Positions 1-7,677 of a stretch of 9,379 nt of DNA are shown here, in pieces. Source of the DNA: G039029935 sp039029935 (GTDB taxonomy: Bacteria > Chloroflexota > Anaerolineae > Caldilineales > Caldilineaceae). The stretch is taken from positions 1-9,379 of the forward strand of contig JBCCFC010000473.1 in NCBI GenBank assembly GCA_039029935.1, written 5' to 3'. The notes beneath the pieces were generated by a model. That model ran no database searches and had not been told where the DNA came from. It saw nothing but the letters and a program-made list of their open reading frames with translations. The translations under genes and the position numbers were made by a program. The number at the start of each line of letters is the position of its first letter. The stretch's first letter is position 1.

Positions 1-63
1 AAAAAAATTATAACCATAACAATAGTTATTGGTCTTTTTTCAGGTCTGGTTCCTCAGCAGGCA
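1..63 (+). other. Signal peptide of the giant protein (N-terminus cut by window edge)
   Basis: The first codons read K-K-I-I-T-I-T-I-V-I-G-L-F-S-G-L-V-P-Q-Q-A: two lysines, a hydrophobic stretch of about 15 residues, then a polar segment with a plausible cleavage after Q-Q-A. This is a Sec-type signal peptide pattern. The initiation codon probably lies only a few bases before the window, since signal peptides commonly start with Met directly followed by basic residues. The exact cleavage site is uncertain; a later site near S-S-A-D (codons 30-33) is also possible. Confidence 0.75.
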
Positions 64-3000
64 ATCCAACCTGTTTCGCAAACAATCAGTTCTGCCGATT
101 TGCCCCCACCGCTGGCGCAACCACTTGTGGATGTAGCAGATACGCTTTTCGGCTTATTACCAAAAGTACCAACTGCAAAGGCGATTGCACCTTGTACCGA
201 CTTGAGTGCCGATGTCAACTGTGTAGCCGATGATTTTTCAGATAGAACTACTTATAGCGACAATGATGGTTCTGTGAATTGGACCAGTTCTTGGACAGAA
301 ATCAACGATGATGGCGAATCGGATTACTTTGATGCAGCCAACCAACTTGGTATCGGTATCAGTGGTGCACGGGTCGTGAATTTTCTCAAAAGCAATGTTG
401 AGCTTCGTCGTTCAGTGGATCTGCAAAATACTGGCACAGCAACCTTACGTTTTCAATCTGGTGATCCTGGCTCATCTGGACACACACTCCCCATCAGTAA
501 CATGACGAATAATCAAGAATTGTATGTCGAAATTTATAACGGAACAACGTGGAATTTGGTCCATACTGTCACAAATAGCAATTTAGGTGACATCGGTCCT
601 CTTGACATTCATAGTTATATCAATCTATCAGGAGATACCCAACTGCGGTTCCGTACCAATACACATTCAGACTGGGCAGGCTCTTTCCCAAGCAATGGCG
701 TTTATATTGATAATGTCGAAATTGACTTCACCGAAGCCGTTGCAACGGAACCAGTACCCTTTGGTACACTAACAGGCTTTGTCTTCCAAGACTATGATGC
801 CGACGGTATCCGCGACAGCGGCGAACCTGGTCTGGAAAATGTCACCGTCTCTGTCTCTAGCAGCTTCACCGACACCACCCATCTGCTGACAGCCACAACC
901 GACATTAACGGTTCCTATAGCATGACGAGTACGACATTTACCGACAATGCCCGTGTCTTCTTCACGCTCCCTGCTGCTCTAAGCGCACTTCAGCCAACCG
1001 TCTATGGCGCACACAACGGTACTTCGGCGCAATTTGTTACCTTTAACAATGACAAGGCCACCGCCAGCGCAGGTTATTCGGCTATCCAAAGCAGTGGAGC
1101 TTGTGATACCAGTGGTGCGCTGATTGCCGTTGCCTGTTATGAAAGCGGTATCGGCTCGACCAGCACTGGCCCCGGTTTTGTCTCCTTCCCACACACAGCG
1201 TCAGGCGTCTATCCTGGCTCTGGTACAGCCCCTTCGATGGATGCTCAAATTCAAGATATCGGCACTGTTTGGGGAACGGCGTACGAGCCATCAACCAAAC
1301 GGCTCTACACCGCTACCTTCATCAAACGTCATGCGGGATTGGGGCCACTGGCGCCCTTTGATGGCACAAACTATACTCCCGATGGTGTCTACATCTTTGA
1401 CTATAGCAGCGGTACATCTGGCTCTTTTGACAGTGCCAACCCTGGTTTTACGTTGCATGGCGTGAGTGGTGTCGATTTGGGCACAATCCGCCGTCAACCC
1501 GACACGAACAACCGGCTCGACAATGACTATGAGTTGTTGACCGACCCTACCAAAGACAGTGTTGACCTCGACGCCTTTGATAAAGTGGGCAAAATTGGCT
1601 TTGGCGATATTGATGTCGATGAGACAGGCAACAACCTCTGGCTGGTCAACCTCAACGAACAGAACTTGATTCAAGTGGTCCTCAACGATGCGGGCAACCC
1701 TGTGCCGACAAATGGCTCTGCGGCTCCTGCGGCCATTGTCACCGAACATAACATTACGGGGCCAGCCTGTAGCAACAGCGAATTTCTCCCTTGGGGCTTG
1801 AAATTCTACGGCGGCAAAGGCTATGTCGGTGGTGTCTGTACCGCAGAGACCTCACAGAATACCGATGATATCGTTGCCTATGTCCTCTCCTTTGATCCCG
1901 ATAACGTGGCTGGCGGCTTTACCACCGAAGTTAGCTTTGATCTCGACTATAACCGTGAAAAGGCCAATCCCTTCACAACGGGCATTTGGCATCCTTGGAC
2001 ACGTAATTGGAACGACACGGGGTTTGGGACGAATGTTGGTGGTGAACAACCCTATCCGCAACCGATTCTCTCAGATATCGAGTTTACCGACAACGGCTCG
2101 ATGGTGCTTGGCTTTATCGACCGCTGGGGACATCAGATTGGCTACTTCAATGTCCGTCCTCTTTCCAGCGCATGGAACTACCGCAGCATTACCGCCAACG
2201 CAGCGGGGGATACCATCCACATCTGTACCGATGGCAGCGGCGGTTGGATTGTTGAGGGCAATGCTGGCTGTGCCGTCAACGACCAGGCAGGTGTCACCAG
2301 CACAAGCCTGAGCAACGATGGTCCCTCCAACAACGGTGAGTTTTACTATCAAGACGACTACTTCCAGTTCTCGACTGGTTTCTATCACAATGAAGTAACA
2401 ACGGGTGGGCTGGCGATTTTGCCAGGTACAGAAGAAGTGGCTGTGACCGCCTATGACCCACGCCGCAATACCTCCAGCGCATTCACCCAAGGTATCCGTT
2501 GGTTCCACACCACCGATGGTCATCAAACGCGTTGGTATGACTTTGTGCCAAGCAGCACGGAATACTTCGGTAAGGCCAGTGGCCTGGGTGATCTGGAGGT
2601 GATTGTCCCAAGCTGTGATGTCGCCACGCCTGTCGAAGTGGGCAACCGTGTCTGGAGTGACTACAACGGCAATGGCATTCAGGATGCGGGTGAGCCAGGC
2701 ATAGCGGGTGTCACCGTGCAGTTGCTTGATGGCTCGGATGCCGTCATCGCCACCGCTGTCACCGACTTGAGTGGGGAATACTACTTTAGCTCACAACAGG
2801 GAACCGATAGCTCGTCTGCCAAGTATGGACTGGCGATTGAGTTTGATACCACTGGCGTCTACAAAATTCAGATTCCCAACGCCACAGGTGGTAGCCAACA
2901 AAGCCCGATTCTCGACTATACCATGTCTACACCCAATCAGGGCAGCAACGATTTGCTCGACTCGGACGCAACCTTTAACGGCACCAACGCTCGTATCACC

Positions 3001-6000
3001 ATTGACACAACGGCCAATAATCACACCTATGATATTGGGTTTATTCCATACTTTGACCTCGCCCTGCGTAAAGTGAGCAACGTGCAGTATGTTGCCGCTA
3101 GTGATGATGCCACCTTTAGCATTGAGATTTTCAACCAAGGGCAAGGCCCCGTCGATAACATCCAGATTATCGACTACATTCCGGCCAACCTGAGCTTGAA
3201 CGATGGCGATTGGACGCCTTCAAGTGGCAACGCAACCATCACGCTCAATAGCGGTGATGAACTGCCCAACGGTGGTTTGGGTGCTGGTGGATCTGTGAAT
3301 GTTGATATTACGCTGCAAGCAGGGGGTGGTTTGAGCAGCGGGTTAGTCATTACAAACACGGCTGAGATTTACAGCATGACCAACCTCACTGGCACAGTTG
3401 TCTCAGACTCGGACTCGACACCCGATACCACCAACAGCGACCTCATGACCGATAACGTGATTGACAACAGCAATGGCGATGAGGATGATCATGACATTGC
3501 CATTGTCACTGTGCAAAACGTTGATGTCTATGATTTGGCACTGCGCAAACAGTTGGCAGATGGGCAGTCATCACGTGTATCGCCCGGTGAAGATGTTGTT
3601 TTCAATATCGAAGTCTTTAACCAAGGCACACAAAACTCTGGCAACGGTGTGATTGATTTGATTGACCGTTATCCCACCGGATTCAGCCTAAGTGCCAATG
3701 ATACAAACGGGTGGGTGGATCAGGGCAATAACACGGCAACAACCACCCTTTCCGGCAACTTGACCGCTGGTTCATCGACCGTCATCAGTATTGTATTGAC
3801 CGCAGGCTCAACTTTGGGTGACCTGCAAAATTTTGCTGAGATTCTGGATGATCACGGCTCGCGTGATGATGTAGACTCGGACCCGGAGAATGAGGATGGT
3901 AACGGCAATGGCGACAACCTGATCGATGACATCATCGACCAAGATGCGGCCACCGATGAGGATGACCACGATGTCGCCGCTATCACCGTCTTCCGCTATG
4001 ACCTTGCGCTCACCAAACAGCTTGCTGCTGGCGAACCAAGCACCGTTGGGCAAAACAGCGATGTCACCTTTGTCATCGAAGTCACCAACCAAGGCTCGGT
4101 TGATGCCTATGATATTGTGGTCGCGGATTATATCCCAACAGGCTTTTCGTTGAGCGATAACGATGGCAATGGCTGGAGCGTGATTTCAGATACACAGGTC
4201 ATCAACTCGATTCCTGGGCCATTGGGTGCAACGGGTAGTCCAACCAACACGGGACAACTCAGTATTACGCTCAGAGTTGCACCGACAGCGACGCTAGGAA
4301 CACTGACCAACTACGCCGAAATTGTCAGTGGCGCAGAGACACCGGGCGGACCAACCATCACAGACTTGGACTCGACGCCAGATAGCGACCCAAGCAATGA
4401 CCTGTTCACAACCGACAACGACATCAGCAGTGATGGCAAAAATGGCGGCGATGAGGATGACCACGACCCTGCTTCGGTGACTGTTGGCGAGTTTGATCTG
4501 GCACTCTTCAAAGTCTATACCTCCGATTCATCAAGCGATGGCAACGACACGGATGGCATCATCCAAGTCGGTGATCAGGTGACGTTTACCATCAACATCG
4601 TCAACCAAGGCACGGTCGATGCCTATGATATCGCCATTGTGGACTATATCCCTGATGGCTTCTACATGGACGACAGCAGCAACGAGATCAACATTGACAA
4701 AGGCTGGGAGGCAGACACAGCACTGGTTGGTGGTGTCTACAAACCCGCATCGCGCAATGTCCTGCCGGGACCGATTGCAGCGGGTGGCGGCACAGCCTCC
4801 ATCGACATTGTGTTGGTTGTGGCGGGACCAAGCTCCTTTGTATATACAGGCGACCCTGTAGGGACACATGACAACTGGGCGGAAATCTATGCCGCATCCG
4901 ACCGCACGGGTGGCAATAACATTGTCGATGATGACTCGACGCCAGACAGCAACCGTAGCAATGACACCTTTGGTGCGGACAACGAAATCAACAATGGCAG
5001 CAGCGATGAGGATGACCACGACCGTGCGCAGGTGACTGTACAGACAGGCTTTGACTTGGCGCTCATCAAGTACATCGACTCATCCGCGCTCAACGAAGTG
5101 CTTGACCCGAAAGTGATTTCAGTTGGTGACAACATTACCTACACCATCATTGTTGAGAACCAAGGTCTGATTGCCTCACAGAGCATCACGGTTGTGGACT
5201 ACATCCCGACAGGATTCACGCTCAACGATGGCAACTGGGCTGATGGTGGCACGACGGCGACACGTGCCTTTAACAATGTCAACTTAGCAGCGGGCGACCG
5301 CATGACCACAACGATTGTGCTACAGGTCAGCGCAGCGGTCACACCATCACAGACCTACACCAACTATGCCGAGATTGCCTCTGCAACTGATGACCTTGGT
5401 GGGGCCAGCGTTGATCTTGACTCGGACGCCGATACGAATGTGGGCAACGATGTCTTTGTTACTGATAATTCGCTGACTGGCTTGGGCACACGCTCGGTTG
5501 GTGCGGATGAAGATGACCATGACATCGCTGTTGTCCAGATTGCGCCAGCGGTTGCCATTGGTAACATCGTCTGGCACGACAATGGGCTTGGCAGCAGTGG
5601 CAGTAGTGGTTTTAACAATGGCATCGCCGACGGCACAGAGCCAGGCATTGATGGTGTCTTGGTCGAACTCTATGCAGGCACAGTCACCACAGGCACACGC
5701 ATCATGACCGACACCACTAGCGGGGGTGGCTTCTACCTCTTTGACATGTTGGCTGAAGGCGACTACACCGTGCATATTCCAGCCAGCCAATTTGCCAACG
5801 GTGCAGTACTCGACAACTACACCAACTCAACGGGTGCAGGTGGTGATGGTACCAACGATGATAACGCTGACGAAAATGGCTTGGATGCCCTGGTCAACGG
5901 TGGTGTTAGTTCAGCCCTGCTTAGTCTCGTGGCCGATGATGAGCCTACCATCGAGAGCGGGCGTGGCAGTTACACAGGAATTCTGGATGACAACCATGTC

Positions 6001-6792
6001 AATATGACCATCGACTTTGGCTTCTATGAAACAGAACCAACGTTGGAAATCAGCAAATTGCTGAACACACCAGAGCCTGTGCTGCCAAACCATACGGTCA
6101 GCTTTACTATCCAGATCACCAACACCGAGGCATATACGCTGGTCACAATACCGTTGACCGACACCTATGACAACACCTATTTGGCCTATCAGTCCGCCAA
6201 TGTCGATCCAGCCAGTGCTGATGACGATGGACAACTGAACTGGGGCGACTTGACCGCCAGCGCACCCAATGGTTTCAACATGGACTTAGGCCCAGGGCAA
6301 TCATTCTCGGTTGTGGTTAACTTCCAAGCACTGGTTGACACAACGGCGTTGCCCAATAGCTCGACCGAAAACCAGGCCGTTGTCTATAGCTATACGGCCA
6401 CAGACAGGGTGCAGATTTTCAATCCGACCAACGTCGTCATTTCTGCCAAGGATGTGCAGGTGCAAGATGCGCAGGTGATGTTGTATTGGACCACTGCCGC
6501 TGAGACCGATATGATTGGATTCAATGTATGGCGTGTGGATGGTGATGCACGTACACAGCTCAACAGCGAGTTGATTATCGCTAACTATACGGGACAGGCC
6601 ATCGGCGACCAGTATACCTTGGTCGATGAAAGTTTTGCCCAGGGGCTAGATACGGATGGCTCGTATGACTATGTTGTCGAAATTGTGATGATGGGCAATC
6701 GTGTGGTTGAGCAGTCGTTGGGCACTGTGCGTGTAGTGGATGGAGAAGTAGTGAGCGGGTATCAGGTGTATTTACCTGTATTGATGAAGTAG
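1..6792 (+). CDS. Giant secreted multidomain surface protein (SdrD B-like + DUF11 repeats), 5' partial
   Basis: The frame is open from base 1 to the TAG at 6790-6792 (2263 visible codons). The TTG at 100 is not the start, because codons 1-21 upstream read as a signal peptide. Codon positions: ~73-247 jelly-roll-like beta domain (D-D-F-S-D-R ... V-Y-I-D-N-V-E-I-D-F); ~256-360 SdrD B-like with D-Y-D-A-D-G and G-E-P-G; ~364-874 region with blade-like strands and 7 cysteines; ~878-1016 second SdrD B-like (D-Y-N-G-N-G ... G-E-P-G); 1018-1847 five DUF11 repeats; ~1851-2008 third SdrD B-like; ~2012-2140 degenerate DUF11-like unit; ~2141-2250 FnIII-like; last seven residues Y-L-P-V-L-M-K. Such modules form extended, often calcium-stabilised rods on extracellular proteins. 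An adhesive or structural surface role is inferred; no catalytic motif is seen. There is no LPXTG motif and no C-terminal membrane helix. No partner gene is visible on this strand. Confidence 0.93.
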   Translation, partial: KKIITITIVIGLFSGLVPQQAIQPVSQTISSADLPPPLAQPLVDVADTLFGLLPKVPTAKAIAPCTDLSADVNCVADDFSDRTTYSDNDGSVNWTSSWTEINDDGESDYFDAANQLGIGISGARVVNFLKSNVELRRSVDLQNTGTATLRFQSGDPGSSGHTLPISNMTNNQELYVEIYNGTTWNLVHTVTNSNLGDIGPLDIHSYINLSGDTQLRFRTNTHSDWAGSFPSNGVYIDNVEIDFTEAVATEPVPFGTLTGFVFQDYDADGIRDSGEPGLENVTVSVSSSFTDTTHLLTATTDINGSYSMTSTTFTDNARVFFTLPAALSALQPTVYGAHNGTSAQFVTFNNDKATASAGYSAIQSSGACDTSGALIAVACYESGIGSTSTGPGFVSFPHTASGVYPGSGTAPSMDAQIQDIGTVWGTAYEPSTKRLYTATFIKRHAGLGPLAPFDGTNYTPDGVYIFDYSSGTSGSFDSANPGFTLHGVSGVDLGTIRRQPDTNNRLDNDYELLTDPTKDSVDLDAFDKVGKIGFGDIDVDETGNNLWLVNLNEQNLIQVVLNDAGNPVPTNGSAAPAAIVTEHNITGPACSNSEFLPWGLKFYGGKGYVGGVCTAETSQNTDDIVAYVLSFDPDNVAGGFTTEVSFDLDYNREKANPFTTGIWHPWTRNWNDTGFGTNVGGEQPYPQPILSDIEFTDNGSMVLGFIDRWGHQIGYFNVRPLSSAWNYRSITANAAGDTIHICTDGSGGWIVEGNAGCAVNDQAGVTSTSLSNDGPSNNGEFYYQDDYFQFSTGFYHNEVTTGGLAILPGTEEVAVTAYDPRRNTSSAFTQGIRWFHTTDGHQTRWYDFVPSSTEYFGKASGLGDLEVIVPSCDVATPVEVGNRVWSDYNGNGIQDAGEPGIAGVTVQLLDGSDAVIATAVTDLSGEYYFSSQQGTDSSSAKYGLAIEFDTTGVYKIQIPNATGGSQQSPILDYTMSTPNQGSNDLLDSDATFNGTNARITIDTTANNHTYDIGFIPYFDLALRKVSNVQYVAASDDATFSIEIFNQGQGPVDNIQIIDYIPANLSLNDGDWTPSSGNATITLNSGDELPNGGLGAGGSVNVDITLQAGGGLSSGLVITNTAEIYSMTNLTGTVVSDSDSTPDTTNSDLMTDNVIDNSNGDEDDHDIAIVTVQNVDVYDLALRKQLADGQSSRVSPGEDVVFNIEVFNQGTQNSGNGVIDLIDRYPTGFSLSANDTNGWVDQGNNTATTTLSGNLTAGSSTVISIVLTAGSTLGDLQNFAEILDDHGSRDDVDSDPENEDGNGNGDNLIDDIIDQDAATDEDDHDVAAITVFRYDLALTKQLAAGEPSTVGQNSDVTFVIEVTNQGSVDAYDIVVADYIPTGFSLSDNDGNGWSVISDTQVINSIPGPLGATGSPTNTGQLSITLRVAPTATLGTLTNYAEIVSGAETPGGPTITDLDSTPDSDPSNDLFTTDNDISSDGKNGGDEDDHDPASVTVGEFDLALFKVYTSDSSSDGNDTDGIIQVGDQVTFTINIVNQGTVDAYDIAIVDYIPDGFYMDDSSNEINIDKGWEADTALVGGVYKPASRNVLPGPIAAGGGTASIDIVLVVAGPSSFVYTGDPVGTHDNWAEIYAASDRTGGNNIVDDDSTPDSNRSNDTFGADNEINNGSSDEDDHDRAQVTVQTGFDLALIKYIDSSALNEVLDPKVISVGDNITYTIIVENQGLIASQSITVVDYIPTGFTLNDGNWADGGTTATRAFNNVNLAAGDRMTTTIVLQVSAAVTPSQTYTNYAEIASATDDLGGASVDLDSDADTNVGNDVFVTDNSLTGLGTRSVGADEDDHDIAVVQIAPAVAIGNIVWHDNGLGSSGSSGFNNGIADGTEPGIDGVLVELYAGTVTTGTRIMTDTTSGGGFYLFDMLAEGDYTVHIPASQFANGAVLDNYTNSTGAGGDGTNDDNADENGLDALVNGGVSSALLSLVADDEPTIESGRGSYTGILDDNHVNMTIDFGFYETEPTLEISKLLNTPEPVLPNHTVSFTIQITNTEAYTLVTIPLTDTYDNTYLAYQSANVDPASADDDGQLNWGDLTASAPNGFNMDLGPGQSFSVVVNFQALVDTTALPNSSTENQAVVYSYTATDRVQIFNPTNVVISAKDVQVQDAQVMLYWTTAAETDMIGFNVWRVDGDARTQLNSELIIANYTGQAIGDQYTLVDESFAQGLDTDGSYDYVVEIVMMGNRVVEQSLGTVRVVDGEVVSGYQVYLPVLMK
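3052..5541 (+). repeat. Five tandem DUF11 (TIGR01451-type) repeats encoded in the giant gene
   Basis: Units begin at the codon for [F/Y]-D-L-A-L-x-K at 3052, 3529, 3997, 4492 and 5050, giving periods of 477, 468, 495 and 558 nt, with the last unit ending near 5541. Each unit has a core N-Q-G motif (F-N-Q-G, T-N-Q-G, V-N-Q-G or E-N-Q-G), then mostly D-Y-I-P-x-G-F (repeat 2 has D-R-Y-P-T-G-F, repeat 1 has D-Y-I-P-A-N-L), an N-x-A-E-I strand, an acidic linker beginning D-x-D-S, and exactly one D-E-D-D-H-D (codons at 3478, 3955, 4450, 5005 and 5506). The DNA of the D-E-D-D-H-D codons is also nearly identical among units. DUF11 modules are known as Ig-like repeats of surface proteins; calcium binding by the acidic linkers is inferred. 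Confidence 0.85.
6421..6789 (+). other. C-terminal FnIII-like module with Y-L-P-V-L-M-K tail
   Basis: After the last DUF11-like unit the protein changes to a compact module with V-M-L-Y-W-T-T-A-A-E-T-D and G-F-N-V-W-R, then Y-D-Y-V-V-E-I strands, typical of a fibronectin-III-like fold. It closes with a short linker and Y-L-P-V-L-M-K (6769-6789) directly before the stop. From memory of the group, similar Y-L-P-[LIV]-[LIV]-x-[KR] endings are frequent on secreted Chloroflexota proteins after exactly this kind of module. A sorting or anchoring role is inference only. Confidence 0.55.
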
Positions 6793-6799
6793 AAGATCA

Positions 6800-6878
6800 T
6801 ACTACAACGGATTTGGGAAGGGGAACGGATTTTGTCGGCACAGGCAAATCCGTTCCCCTTCCCAAATCCGTTGTAGTA
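6800..6878. repeat. Perfect 33-bp inverted repeat between convergent genes; possible bidirectional terminator
   Basis: Arms 6800-6832 and 6846-6878 are exact reverse complements with a 13-nt loop. The element fills nearly the whole 88-nt gap: it starts 7 nt after the stop of the giant gene and ends 2 nt before the stop codon of the convergent SDR gene. Each left arm carries AACGGATTT twice (6806-6814 and 6824-6832) around a G/A-rich core. The stem could stop transcription from both sides, but neither side has a T-run after the stem, so it is not a textbook intrinsic terminator. A mobile palindromic element (REP- or MITE-like) is an alternative. Confidence 0.85.
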
Positions 6879-6880
6879 AC

Positions 6881-7654
6881 TTACGCCCAAGCACCCTTCG
6901 CCATCATGCCGCCATCCACACAAACATACTCGCCCGTCATAAACGACGCCTTGCTGCTGGACAAGAACAGCACAACATTGGCAACCTCTTCTGGCTGGCC
7001 GATACGCCCAATCGGATGCGACTCACCCCACTGCGCCACTTTGCCACCAATGGCCTCCGCCGCCTCTGCCACCAACGGCGTCTCAATCGTACCCGGATTC
7101 ACGGCCAACACACGGATATTCTCACGTGCATATTCCAACGCCAACTGACGCGTCAACGAAAGCGACCCTCCCTTGCTGGCTGCATAAGCCGACACACCCA
7201 ATGCCGACTGCAAGCCCTGCACACTGGCGGTGTTGATGATGACGCCACCACCTCGTTTGCGCATCTCTGGCACACAATACTTTGCCATCAAAAAGTTGCT
7301 CTTGAGGTTGACATTGATGATGCGGTCCCAAATCTCTTCAGGTAGTTCATCAGCGGGCAGATACGATGTCATGGGCTGAATGCCCACGTTGTTGCAGAGG
7401 ATATCCACACCACCCAGTTCCGCCGCCTGCGCCACCAACGCTTGACAGTTGGCCGACTGCGCAACATCGGCATTGACAAAGTGAAGTGTGCCGGGTAAGT
7501 CTGCGGCCAATCCGCTGATTTCCTGTCCTGCTGGTTCATCGACATCGGCACAGAAGACCTGCGCCCCTTCGCCCACAAAGGCTAGTGAAATGGCGCGGCC
7601 AATGCCCTTGGCCCCACCCGTGACGATGACAATTTTATCTTGAAATTCAGACAT
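6881..7654 (-). CDS. SDR-family NAD(P)-dependent oxidoreductase
   Basis: A 257-residue classical short-chain dehydrogenase/reductase, the usual family length. The Rossmann glycine motif T-G-G-A-K-G-I-G is at residues 12-19, and an acidic D37 after the second beta strand suggests a preference for NAD(H). N-N-V-G at 88-91 stands in for the usual N-N-A-G. The catalytic residues are the Asn of N-V-N-L (114-116), S144, Y157 and K161 (Y-x-x-x-K), followed by P-G-T-I-E-T-P at 187-193 and the late D-G-G at 247-249. The substrate cannot be read from sequence; the sugar permease upstream makes a sugar, sugar-acid or polyol plausible, while a FabG-like ketoacyl reductase role is less likely without fatty-acid genes nearby. 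The ATG at 7654 follows an AAGGAG ribosome site. It lies 23 nt after the toxin gene on the same strand, so co-transcription is likely. Confidence 0.93.
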   Translation of the reverse strand: MSEFQDKIVIVTGGAKGIGRAISLAFVGEGAQVFCADVDEPAGQEISGLAADLPGTLHFVNADVAQSANCQALVAQAAELGGVDILCNNVGIQPMTSYLPADELPEEIWDRIINVNLKSNFLMAKYCVPEMRKRGGGVIINTASVQGLQSALGVSAYAASKGGSLSLTRQLALEYARENIRVLAVNPGTIETPLVAEAAEAIGGKVAQWGESHPIGRIGQPEEVANVVLFLSSSKASFMTGEYVCVDGGMMAKGAWA

Positions 7655-7660
7655 CTCTTG

Positions 7661-7668
7661 CTCCTTCT
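7661..7668 (-). promoter_or_regulatory. Ribosome binding site of the SDR gene
   Basis: The minus strand reads AGAAGGAG six bases before the ATG at 7652-7654. This fixes the start of the SDR gene and places its translation signal in the 23-nt gap after the toxin stop codon, so the dehydrogenase is translated independently of the toxin. Confidence 0.8.
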
Positions 7669-7677
7669 ACAATGATT

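Noticed and set aside
2071..2526. Minus-strand open frame of 151 codons inside the giant gene
   Set aside because: It lies wholly antisense to a well-supported coding region, has low-complexity composition and no recognisable domain or ribosome site. The other long antisense frames at 1291-1749, 4531-5019 and 5347-5790 fail for the same reasons.
6760..6789. LPXTG sortase signal or Bacteroidota type IX secretion tail
   Set aside because: There is no LPXTG, no hydrophobic helix with a basic end, and no typical type IX C-terminal domain; the protein ends right after Y-L-P-V-L-M-K.
6800..6878. Classical rho-independent terminator
   Set aside because: The stem is strong but no T-run follows it on either strand, so I list it as an inverted repeat with a possible terminator role rather than as a defined terminator.
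6813..7148. Plus-strand open frame starting in the inverted repeat
   Set aside because: It runs antisense through the 3' end of the SDR gene and has no domain of its own.
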